DNA of 6,618 nucleotides from Devosia sp. (GTDB lineage: Bacteria > Pseudomonadota > Alphaproteobacteria > Rhizobiales > Devosiaceae): the NCBI GenBank assembly GCA_028290245.1, contig JAQGKG010000130.1, positions 1-6,618 on the forward strand, in the 5' to 3' direction. The notes beneath the pieces are model-generated. The model was given only the letters and a program-made list of their open reading frames with translations. It had not been told where the DNA came from and did no database searches. The position numbers were made by a program, and so were the translations under genes. This document shows positions 1-5,134 of this stretch, piece by piece; position 1 is the stretch's first letter, and every line of letters starts with the position of its first letter.

Positions 1-542
1 TGGCGATCACCGGGCAGCCCTATGCGTCGGCCTATGTTGCCAGCAAGGCTGCCATTCGGGGTCTCAGCGACAGCGTTAGGCAAGAGGTGGCGGACGTGCC
101 GGGCATTCATGTCTGCACGGTGCTTCCATACGCGATAGACACGCCTATCTACCAGCGGGCGGCTAATTACTCCGGCCGCGACGCACAGCCGGTATTCCCG
201 CGCTACTCCGCGCAAACAGTGGCCAAGACCGTCATCCGTCTGGTGCGCCATCCTCGGCGGGAGGTGTACGCCGGGCGAACTGGGCTTCTCGCAGCGCTTA
301 ACAAGATGGTGTCGCCGCAATTAAGTGACCTGATCGTGCGGGGGGCGGTGAACACAATCGAACTCGGTGACGGCGAGACGGCTCCAAGCGCAGGAAACGC
401 TTTCCGCCCGGTTCACGACCAATGGAAGGTGAGTGGCGGGTGGACGGTACCAAAGGGGCGTCTTGCAGTTCCTGCAGTGGCGGTCGCGACTGCTGCTACA
501 ATCTGGCTGGTAGCCAAGCTGCTGCGTAGACCTAGCCGATAA
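1..542 (+). CDS. SDR family oxidoreductase, 3' part, with C-terminal membrane anchor
   Basis: This is the C-terminal part of a classical short-chain dehydrogenase/reductase; the reading frame is already open at base 3 and the start lies left of the window. The YxxxK active-site motif is visible as Tyr (33-35) and Lys (45-47) in a Y-V-A-S-K context. It is followed by the usual post-catalytic stretch ending in a P-x-x-I-D-T-P-like loop that normally contacts the cofactor. The Rossmann glycine motif is outside the window. After the SDR core there is a long tail ending in a hydrophobic segment (about 462-524, rich in A, V, L and I) and then the basic end LLRRPSR, which I read as a membrane tail anchor. 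Substrate is unknown. The GTG at 87 is only an internal valine codon, because the catalytic motif lies upstream of it in the same frame. The SDR assignment is firm; the anchor is inferred from composition. Confidence 0.88.
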   Translation, partial: AITGQPYASAYVASKAAIRGLSDSVRQEVADVPGIHVCTVLPYAIDTPIYQRAANYSGRDAQPVFPRYSAQTVAKTVIRLVRHPRREVYAGRTGLLAALNKMVSPQLSDLIVRGAVNTIELGDGETAPSAGNAFRPVHDQWKVSGGWTVPKGRLAVPAVAVATAATIWLVAKLLRRPSR

Positions 543-606
543 AAAGGTGTCGCTTTAGACATCAGGGTAGCCGTTGCGTGTGAGCTTTGTGTCCCATGAT
601 GCAGCG

Positions 607-631
607 GGAACATGTCGGGGGAGCGTGAGTT
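607..631 (+). promoter_or_regulatory. Candidate EcfG-type general stress promoter
   Basis: GGAAC at 607-611 is followed after 16 bases by AGTT (628-631). This matches the GGAAC-N16/17-cGTT pattern known for the alphaproteobacterial general stress sigma factor EcfG in all but one base. It sits about 32 bp before the DUF4142 start codon, so transcription would begin near 638-642 and leave a short leader containing the ribosome binding site. The motif match is seen in the sequence; its use by EcfG is inference. Confidence 0.45.
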
Positions 632-662
632 GAGCGACAGCAACAATCACGGAGGAACCACC

Positions 663-1157
663 ATGCATAGACGCTCACTAATCGCCGGAACTGCGGCCAC
701 TCTCGCTATTCTTCCCCTCACTACGCTTGTCCACGCTCAGTCGGGTGGCATAGACGAAGCGAAGCTTCCCGCCCTCGTGGGCGGTGATTTTGCCACCGCA
801 ACAAGCCAGCTGGCGCTCACCAAGGCCAGCAATGGCTCGGTCAAGACGTTCGCGCAGCTCGAAATTGCCGAACAGGCTGCGGTAGCCATGGCATTTGGCT
901 CGGAGCCTGGCGCCGCGGGTATGAGTGAAGAGCATACAAGCATGCTTGCCCAGTTGGGCGCTGCTGAAGGCGCTGAGTTCGACGCCATGTATATCGATGG
1001 CCAGATTGCCGGCCACAAGGAACTGCTCGCGATTCACCAGACCTATGCCGCAGGCGGTCAAGACCCCATGGCACGTGGCGCCTCAATGGTCGGCGTTACA
1101 GGTATTCAGACGCACCTCGTCATGTTGCAGGCGATCCGCACGTCGCTCGGCGCATAA
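663..1157 (+). CDS. DUF4142 domain-containing exported protein
   Basis: A 164-residue protein of the DUF4142 family, helical proteins of unknown biochemical function that are common in proteobacterial envelopes. The start at ATG 663 is set by a strong GGAGG about 8 bases upstream; an in-frame ATG at 612 overlaps the likely promoter and has no ribosome binding site. Residues 1-25 form a signal peptide: basic HRRS, a hydrophobic core (about 7-22), and a V-H-A cleavage site before Gln26. The RRS-L pair is only loosely Tat-like. The mature part shows the family pattern: G-x-F-x-x-x-x-S followed by L-x-L-x-K-A-S and V-K-x-F-A-Q (about 41-65), then F-D-A-M-Y-I-D-G-Q near 106-114 followed by H-K-E-L-L. 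A candidate EcfG promoter precedes it and a hairpin terminator follows, so it is probably a single-gene, stress-induced unit. The family call is good; the role in the periplasm is unknown. Confidence 0.85.
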   Translation: MHRRSLIAGTAATLAILPLTTLVHAQSGGIDEAKLPALVGGDFATATSQLALTKASNGSVKTFAQLEIAEQAAVAMAFGSEPGAAGMSEEHTSMLAQLGAAEGAEFDAMYIDGQIAGHKELLAIHQTYAAGGQDPMARGASMVGVTGIQTHLVMLQAIRTSLGA

Positions 1158-1168
1158 TCCCAAACAAC

Positions 1169-1202
1169 GACGAAGCCCCATCTTTTTGGATAGGGCTTCG
1201 TC
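1169..1202 (+). terminator. Rho-independent-type hairpin after the DUF4142 gene
   Basis: Arms 1169-1178 (GACGAAGCCC) and 1193-1202 (GGGCTTCGTC) pair perfectly over 10 bp. After one mismatch three further pairs (1180-1182 with 1189-1191) tighten the loop to six bases. A short T-rich tail (TTTAT) follows. The hairpin begins 12 bases after the stop codon. The right-hand tail is short, so termination strength is uncertain. Confidence 0.8.
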
Positions 1203-1445
1203 TTTATCGATTATCTCGCACCTGGAGGCTAAGATTGTACGGTCTGCGCGAGTGAGAACGCTGTGCAAGAACTTCCATCCAGCCTCGCCAGAACGTGACA
1301 TCCTAGAGTGCGGCGTCTAAGTTCCAGGTTCGAGTTTCTAAGAGCAACTCTCCGGACAGATCCTCATCGTCAATCCGTCAGCTGCTATCATCGCGAAGAC
1401 GAAAGTTGACACCAATCGCCCATACTTTGAGGAATCCTGAGCTAT
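1203..1445. other. Gene-less stretch between terminator and tetR
   Basis: No intact gene is supported here. On the minus strand a 23-codon stretch (1374 down to a TAG at 1305-1303) reads like the end of a protein (I-D-D-E-D-L-S-G-E-L-L-L...), but an in-frame TGA just upstream and the lack of a start make it at most a relic. No terminator is evident downstream of the minus-strand tetR that ends at 1446. Confidence 0.35.
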
Positions 1446-2078
1446 CTACCGATCCGCCGGCAGAAGCCCCGCGATGATGAAAGTGACCAGTCCGTCGATA
1501 TAGCTGCGGTCCGCTCGTTCCCGCGTAATGATGAGGCGCCAATATAGAAGCCCGCCCACGGCATCGTTGAACAGCTTGGTGTCGACTGTCGCTGGCAGAT
1601 CGCCGCGAGCGATGGCGCGTTCCAGCACCATTGCCGCACGGCGACGGCGCTCTATCTGCAGGCGCCCGCGCACGTCGTGGGCCAAGTCACGGTTGCGTTG
1701 CATTTCGGCGTGCAAGTCCGGCAGGATGCGACGCACCAATCGGTGTCTGAGAACGCGCCTGAGTTGAAGAAGCACGGCCGTGATATCGCCGGCCAGGGTA
1801 CCTGTATCGATCAGCGGTGCAAGATCGATCCCAACAACTTCCAGGCGATCCGCGACCATGGCGCGCTTGGATGGCCATCGTCGGTAGAGCGCGGCTTTGC
1901 CTACTCCGGCCCGTTGCGCTACCCGCTCTAGGCTGAGGCCGACGTAACCGAATTCACCCCACTCCTCGAATAGCGCTCTGGTTAGCGCATCGGTAACTCC
2001 AGGTTGCATGAGAGCGGCGCCGCTTGGCAGTCGACGCGGTTTTTCATCAGCTTCTTGGTCGGAACGCTTGCGTATCAT
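1446..2078 (-). CDS. TetR/AcrR family transcriptional repressor
   Basis: A 210-residue TetR-family regulator, normal length for the family. The N-terminal helix-turn-helix lies at about residues 48-75, with the pattern L-S-L-E-R-V-A-Q-R-A-G-V-G-K-A-A-L-Y-R-R-W followed by P-S-K, which is diagnostic for TetR. The C-terminal half (about 85-210) is a helical ligand-binding and dimerisation domain resembling the TetR_C_11-type group; its ligand cannot be predicted. About 25 residues precede the first helix, so a later start is conceivable, but ATG 2078 is the first good one in frame. It is transcribed divergently from the NTF2-like/NmrA-like pair, and a palindrome in the 45-bp gap is the obvious operator. 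The most likely role is autoregulation plus repression of that pair until an inducer binds. Family certain; target inferred from position. Confidence 0.93.
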   Translation of the reverse strand: MIRKRSDQEADEKPRRLPSGAALMQPGVTDALTRALFEEWGEFGYVGLSLERVAQRAGVGKAALYRRWPSKRAMVADRLEVVGIDLAPLIDTGTLAGDITAVLLQLRRVLRHRLVRRILPDLHAEMQRNRDLAHDVRGRLQIERRRRAAMVLERAIARGDLPATVDTKLFNDAVGGLLYWRLIITRERADRSYIDGLVTFIIAGLLPADR

Positions 2079-2095
2079 CCATGGCCGCCTATATA
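2068..2095 (+). promoter_or_regulatory. Candidate promoter of the NTF2-like/NmrA-like operon
   Basis: A TTGCGT box (2068-2073) and a TATATA box (2090-2095) are separated by 16 bases, giving a start near 2102. The -10 lies inside the self-complementary CTATATAG (2089-2096), so it could also serve the divergent tetR, though I see no good -35 in that direction. The -35 lies within the tetR coding sequence. Confidence 0.4.
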
Positions 2096-2096
2096 G

Positions 2097-2120
2097 GGAC
2101 GGAACACGATCGTTCCATCC
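2097..2120. promoter_or_regulatory. Palindromic TetR-type operator
   Basis: GGAAC (2101-2105) and GTTCC (2112-2116) form an inverted repeat with a 6-base spacer. The symmetry extends to 9-base arms (2097-2105 and 2112-2120) with one mismatch (2100/2117). It sits over the predicted transcription start of the operon and within the tetR leader, the expected place for a TetR dimer to repress both directions. The palindrome is directly visible; binding by the neighbouring TetR is inferred. Confidence 0.6.
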
Positions 2121-2123
2121 TTA

Positions 2124-2597
2124 GTGAGGGTATTCTATGAATTCCACAGCAAGTCCAGACAAGATGGCAAGTTTCGCGCGCTGCTTCGCACGACATTGGG
2201 CGATAATCTTGTCGCTACGGCCAACAGTTTTGTCGAGATGATGGCGGAAGACGGGGTAATGGAGTTTCCCTACGTGACCGCCAATGAACCGATCCAACTG
2301 CGTGGCCGTGAAGCTGTGCGGCAACATCTAGCGAGCCTCGCAGGTCTGATCGACATTGAAAGCTTTCACGATCTGGTCGTCCATCGCAGCCAGACCCCTG
2401 GCGTGTTCATCCTGCAGATGAATTGTACTGGCACTGCAGTGACGACCGGACTGCCTTATAACCAGCGCTACATCTCGGTCATTACCGTTGCGGGGGGGTA
2501 TATCGTCAGCTACCTGGACTATTGGAACCCGCTGGTGCTGACAGAGGCCCTCGGCCAAACGGTTCCGGCATCGAACTCGCAAGCTGTGCCCTCATGA
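2124..2597 (+). CDS. NTF2/SnoaL-like protein, probably frameshifted near its 5' end
   Basis: The open frame encodes up to 157 residues resembling the nuclear transport factor 2 / SnoaL-like alpha+beta barrel fold, which contains small isomerases, cyclases and ligand-binding proteins. Visible family features are F-V-E-M-M-A-E-D-G-V-M-E-F-P-Y on the first long helix and strand, R-G-R-E-A-V-R-Q-H-L on the following helix, and the C-terminal strand containing Y-N-Q-R-Y-I-S-V-I. The first 15 or so residues from GTG 2124 look unnatural and lack a ribosome binding site. ATG 2137 has a good one and gives a natural N-terminus (M-N-S-T-A-S-P-D-K-M-A) that would join the main frame if one base were restored near 2167-2169. 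So this is either a recent pseudogene, a sequencing error, or a gene now using the poor GTG start. Its stop overlaps the next start by four bases (ATGA), so the two products are translationally coupled. The enzyme activity is unknown. Confidence 0.75.
   Translation: MRVFYEFHSKSRQDGKFRALLRTTLGDNLVATANSFVEMMAEDGVMEFPYVTANEPIQLRGREAVRQHLASLAGLIDIESFHDLVVHRSQTPGVFILQMNCTGTAVTTGLPYNQRYISVITVAGGYIVSYLDYWNPLVLTEALGQTVPASNSQAVPS
2126..2136 (+). promoter_or_regulatory. Ribosome binding site pointing to ATG 2137, out of frame with the NTF2 gene
   Basis: GAGGG (2126-2130) is spaced six bases from ATG 2137, a textbook arrangement. That ATG opens the frame M-N-S-T-A-S-P-D-K-M-A and stops at 2239-2241. 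The main NTF2-like frame is offset from it by one base. The only start codon of the main frame near its 5' end, GTG 2124, lies at the edge of this Shine-Dalgarno sequence and has none of its own. This spacing is the main argument that the gene was originally started at 2137 and has since been frameshifted. Confidence 0.55.
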
Positions 2598-3436
2598 ACC
2601 GCATCCTGGTTACCGGGGCGAGTGGCAAGACCGGACGCCGCGTTGTTGAACGCTTGGTTGGCATAGGCATTCAGCCGCGGTCAGCCCTGCGAATGGCAAA
2701 GGGCCCGGAAACCGTTCCATTCGATTGGACGGCGACTGAAAGCCATGTTGCGGCTCTCAAGGGTATCAGTGCCGTCTATCTCGTCGCGCCTCCGGGCGTG
2801 GTCGATCCGCTCCCCGTCATGCTGCCTTTTCTCGAGCAGGCGCTGCAAAGCGGCGTGAAGCGCTTTGTCCTCCTCAGCGCATCCTCGATCGAGGACGGCG
2901 GACCGGTGATGGGACAAGTGCATGCTTGGCTGCGGAGCAACGTCCCCTCTTGGATCGTACTGCGGCCAACTTGGTTCATGCAGAACTTTTCCGAACAGCA
3001 GCACCTGCCGACCATCGTCGGCGAGGACGCTATCTTTTCGGCAACAAGTGATGGACGCATTGGCTTTATCGATGCTGAAGACATCGCTGCGGTGGCCGCA
3101 ATCGCCTTGACGGCCCCTGATTTTCAAAGCGGGGATTTAATTTTGACCGGGCCGGAAACTCTATCCTATGACCAGGTTGCCTTACTCATCGGACAGGCAA
3201 CTGGCCGTGAAATTCATCATCATCGATTGAACGAACAGCAAATGACCGAGCGGTTTGTCACCTTCGGCGTGCCAGACAGCTTTGCATCGGGACTAGCCGC
3301 GATGGATGTTGCCATTGCGGAAGGTGCGGAAGATCGTACGACGGATAATGTATCCAAAGTGACTGGGCGCCCAGCCGGTTCGTTCCGGGACTTTGTGTCG
3401 AGAAGTGCCGGAGCTTGGGCCAAACCTGTAGACTAG
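2594..3436 (+). CDS. NmrA-like NAD(P)-binding oxidoreductase, EasG (ergot alkaloid reductase)-like
   Basis: A 280-residue atypical SDR. The Rossmann glycine motif is G-A-S-G-K-T-G at residues 8-14. There is no YxxxK motif; that region instead carries G-G-P-V-M-G-Q-V-H (about 102-110), followed by L-R-P-T-W-F-M-Q-N-F-S (123-133), S-A-T-S-D-G-R-I-G-F-I-D-A-E-D-I (149-164) and V-T-G-R-P (256-260). From memory this set of motifs matches the ergot alkaloid EasG/festuclavine dehydrogenase group within the NmrA superfamily, whose fungal members reduce an iminium/aldehyde intermediate using NADPH. Bacterial members have no assigned substrate, and there is no ergot pathway here, so read it as an NAD(P)H-dependent reductase of unknown substrate. 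The start is ATG 2594, overlapping the upstream stop; the open frame runs further upstream only because it overlaps the NTF2-like gene. Its expression should follow the upstream promoter and TetR. Confidence 0.87.
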   Translation: MNRILVTGASGKTGRRVVERLVGIGIQPRSALRMAKGPETVPFDWTATESHVAALKGISAVYLVAPPGVVDPLPVMLPFLEQALQSGVKRFVLLSASSIEDGGPVMGQVHAWLRSNVPSWIVLRPTWFMQNFSEQQHLPTIVGEDAIFSATSDGRIGFIDAEDIAAVAAIALTAPDFQSGDLILTGPETLSYDQVALLIGQATGREIHHHRLNEQQMTERFVTFGVPDSFASGLAAMDVAIAEGAEDRTTDNVSKVTGRPAGSFRDFVSRSAGAWAKPVD

Positions 3437-3448
3437 CCGACCTACGTC

Positions 3449-3460
3449 AGGAGAACCACC
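3449..3460 (+). promoter_or_regulatory. Strong ribosome binding site ahead of a truncated reading frame
   Basis: AGGAG (3449-3453) is seven bases before GTG 3461. The arrangement resembles the one before the DUF4142 gene, where GGAGG is followed by ACCACC and the start. It begins only 12 bases after the stop of the NmrA-like gene, as expected for a third gene of that operon. Confidence 0.5.
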
Positions 3461-3601
3461 GTGTCTTCTGGCGCATATCTCTTTGCTGGAATAGCCGGCT
3501 CTTTCAATGAACGCCCTCAGGGGAACGTGAAGGTCGGCCTCTGCAATTTGGTCACTTCAATCGGGATGCGTGCGACCCTTGCTGTAACCGAGTCTGTAAA
3601 C
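3461..3601 (+). pseudogene. Truncated 5' stump of a third operon gene, possibly a BNR/YVTN beta-propeller protein
   Basis: From GTG 3461 the frame begins M-S-S-G-A-Y-L-F-A-G-I-A-G and continues ...F-N-E-R-P-Q-G-N-V-K-V-G-L to about 3541, after which it loses any natural look. It stays open to 3958 only because it runs antisense through the second tetR. A Y-L-F-A-G-I-A-G opening followed by G-x-V-K-V-G reminds me of the first blade of BNR/YVTN-type beta-propeller proteins, but about 27 residues is too little to be sure. I therefore read it as the stump of a gene cut off around 3541-3601, where the tetR/SDR module begins. It could instead be a short genuine peptide or chance. The excellent ribosome binding site is the best evidence that a real gene started here. 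Confidence 0.35.
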
Positions 3602-4225
3602 CTACGACGGACGATTGCTCGAGCGGTCGAATGGCACAAACACCCCGACCGTCCCCATCAGCACGCGGTGGCGCGCCACGGCCTCGGTGTCCCTGTAGCG
3701 GTCGATGGCCCAGGACAAAGCGAGCACGAGTTCGAAGACCGCTTCGGCCGTGACATCGGCGGCAGCCTGGTTGCTTGCCTGAGCGGCCTGCAACAGGCGC
3801 TCGGTCTCCTTGATCATCGGCAGGTTTGCGTCGTTCAACGAAGCCGAAGGATCGGCATGCGCCGACGCCAGGCAATAGGGCAGATCGTGCCAGCTATGCA
3901 GCCGCCACGCCAGCCCGACCAGCCATTCTGCGAGTGCGGCCCCAGGATCGAGCGTTAGCGAGAGCCCTTTTCCAAAAGCGAGCGCGTCCTCGCAGCTCGA
4001 CTGAATGACGGCGGCAAGCAGGTCTTCGCGGGTCGGAAAGTTACGATAGAGCGTGGCATTGCCCACCCCTGCAAGCACGGCGATGCCATCCAGAGAAGCC
4101 ATCACGCCTTCGGTCACAAAGATTTGGCGTGCAGCATCCAGAATTGCAGCACGATTCCGCAAAGCATCACTCCGGACACGGCGGACCTTGGACGTGGTGT
4201 CAGCAGGGTCCTGCAAACGCGTCAT
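3602..4225 (-). CDS. TetR/AcrR family transcriptional repressor
   Basis: A 207-residue TetR-family regulator with the helix-turn-helix at about residues 43-67: A-S-L-D-G-I-A-V-L-A-G-V-G-N-A-T-L-Y-R-N-F followed by P-T-R-E-D-L-L. The preceding helix is R-A-A-I-L-D-A-A-R-Q-I-F. The C-terminal domain (about 90-200) is helical and resembles the SBD/TetR_C group often found in small repressors of SDR genes. The start is ATG 4225, with AAGGAAG a few bases upstream. It is divergent from the SDR at 4305 across a 79-bp gap holding two matching palindromes, so repression of the SDR and of itself is likely. It converges on the decayed end of the preceding operon. Its DNA-recognition helix differs from that of the first TetR (G-N-A-T-L-Y-R-N versus G-K-A-A-L-Y-R-R), consistent with the two having different operators. 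Confidence 0.94.
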   Translation of the reverse strand: MTRLQDPADTTSKVRRVRSDALRNRAAILDAARQIFVTEGVMASLDGIAVLAGVGNATLYRNFPTREDLLAAVIQSSCEDALAFGKGLSLTLDPGAALAEWLVGLAWRLHSWHDLPYCLASAHADPSASLNDANLPMIKETERLLQAAQASNQAAADVTAEAVFELVLALSWAIDRYRDTEAVARHRVLMGTVGVFVPFDRSSNRPS

Positions 4226-4235
4226 CGATTCTTCC

Positions 4236-4265
4236 TTGCTTAAGTGGGGCCTATCCCCATATAAA
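4236..4265 (+). promoter_or_regulatory. Candidate promoter of the SDR gene at 4305
   Basis: TTGCTT (4236-4241) and TATAAA (4260-4265) are separated by 18 bases. The -10 is a good match, the -35 only moderate. The start would fall near 4272. The first operator lies in the spacer and the second spans the predicted start, an arrangement expected to block RNA polymerase. Confidence 0.45.
4241..4259. promoter_or_regulatory. TetR operator, site 1
   Basis: TGGGG (4245-4249) and CCCCA (4255-4259) are an exact inverted repeat around a 5-base spacer, preceded by TAAG. It lies between the predicted -35 and -10. Reading outward-in, its left half TAAGTGGGG is repeated exactly, in inverted orientation, by the right half of site 2. 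Confidence 0.65.
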
Positions 4266-4271
4266 TGGTTG

Positions 4272-4290
4272 CGGGGGCGATCCCCACTTA
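4272..4290. promoter_or_regulatory. TetR operator, site 2
   Basis: CGGGG (4272-4276) and CCCCA (4282-4286) face each other around a 5-base spacer and are followed by CTTA. On the minus strand this reads TAAGTGGGG-N5-CCCCG, the same layout as site 1. The outer halves of the two sites (4241-4249 and 4282-4290) are a perfect 9-bp inverted repeat. Centre-to-centre distance is 27 bp. Confidence 0.62.
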
Positions 4291-4304
4291 CATAGAGAGC
4301 TTAA

Positions 4305-5030
4305 ATGGAAAAGTCACTCGAAGGTCGGACGGTGCTGGTCACCGGCGCTAATGGCGGTCTTGGCGAGCAGTTTGTGATCCAGGCGCTGCAGCGCGGTGCG
4401 CGCAAAGTGTATGCGGCGGCGCGTACGCCTCGGCAACGGGATGATGCGCGGATTGAAACGCTGGCGCTCGACATCACAGATGCGAAGGCAGTTGCCAACG
4501 CCGCTGCATTGGCGACCGACGTCGACCTGCTGATAAACAACGCGGCAATTGCCCCCGCCAATGACTCCATGTCCGGTCCCGAGGATGAGCTGCGGCGCAT
4601 TTTTGAGACTAATTTCTTCGGCAATCTGCTGGTTGCCAACGCCTTTGCGCCTGTACTGGCTACTCATGGCGGCGGAACAATTCTCAACATCCTCTCGGCT
4701 GCATCATGGATTGGCCTGTCGACTGGCTACTCGGTCTCCAAGGCTGCTATGTGGTCGGCAACCAACGGCCTGCGGTTCCAGTTACAGGCCCAGAAGACGC
4801 AGGTGATCGGGCTGTTGGTCGGTATGATCGACACACCGATGTCATCCCGATGGGATGTTCCAAAGGTGACCGCTGCCAGTGTCGTCGCACAGGCCTATGA
4901 CGGCGTCGTTGAAGGGGCGACGGAAATCCTGGCGGATGAAACCACGCGGGGCCTCAAATCCATGCTGAGCATGAAGGGCGAAGAGCTTTATCCGATGCTG
5001 CACGAACAACTGGCCTCGTTCAAACCCTGA
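4305..5030 (+). CDS. Classical short-chain dehydrogenase/reductase
   Basis: A 241-residue complete classical SDR, usual length about 250. The cofactor motif T-G-A-N-G-G-L-G is at residues 13-20, an arginine follows the second strand (A-A-A-R-T, Arg40) and suggests NADP(H) preference, and L-D-I-T (55-58) contacts the adenine ring in relatives. N-N-A-A (78-81) replaces the commoner N-N-A-G. The active site has Asn103, a serine near 131, Tyr142 and Lys146 in Y-S-V-S-K; the tetrad is intact. G-M-I-D-T-P follows in the loop after strand six. ATG 4305 is preceded by a modest GAGAG. The substrate is unknown; control by the divergent TetR through two operators suggests induction by a small molecule, perhaps the substrate itself. 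No partner gene follows it in the same direction. Confidence 0.93.
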   Translation: MEKSLEGRTVLVTGANGGLGEQFVIQALQRGARKVYAAARTPRQRDDARIETLALDITDAKAVANAAALATDVDLLINNAAIAPANDSMSGPEDELRRIFETNFFGNLLVANAFAPVLATHGGGTILNILSAASWIGLSTGYSVSKAAMWSATNGLRFQLQAQKTQVIGLLVGMIDTPMSSRWDVPKVTAASVVAQAYDGVVEGATEILADETTRGLKSMLSMKGEELYPMLHEQLASFKP

Positions 5031-5032
5031 CC

Positions 5033-5134
5033 ATCCTGCTTTCGATCGGCAAGCACGATCTGGATGTGCTGCTCAAGTTCTTCGACCTCAATCTCGGCGC
5101 CATGGCTCACCAAGGGATGATCCGAAGCAGCTGA
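5033..5134 (+). pseudogene. Coding-like fragment without a start (unidentified 3' remnant)
   Basis: Directly after the SDR stop a different frame reads I-L-L-S-I-G-K-H-D-L-D-V-L-L-K-F-F-D-L-N-..., ending at TGA 5132-5134. Third codon positions are strongly G/C, as in the real genes around it, and the residue mix is protein-like. It has no start or ribosome binding site of its own. I do not recognise the family. It may be the tail of a gene whose front was lost when the tetR/SDR module and its flank were joined, or a chance open stretch. Confidence 0.25.

Noticed and set aside
612..662. Upstream in-frame ATG for the DUF4142 gene
   Set aside because: It has no ribosome binding site and overlaps the candidate promoter; ATG 663 has a strong one and gives a proper signal peptide.
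1322..1345. tRNA-like GGTTCGAG as a tRNA or attachment-site remnant
   Set aside because: Only the T-loop-like octamer is present; there is no pairing T-stem, acceptor stem or anticodon arm, and no integrase nearby.
2101..2124. GGAAC in the tetR/NTF2 gap as a second EcfG promoter
   Set aside because: No GTT at the correct spacing on either strand; the GGAAC is better explained as one arm of the palindrome.
2681..3127. Long minus-strand frames inside the NmrA-like gene
   Set aside because: They are arginine/serine-rich shadows of a clearly conserved plus-strand gene, without ribosome binding sites or domain motifs.
3461..3958. The complete 165-codon plus-strand frame as a functional gene
   Set aside because: From 3602 onward it is antisense to a clear TetR gene and its translation has no protein-like pattern there; only the first ~27 codons look plausible.
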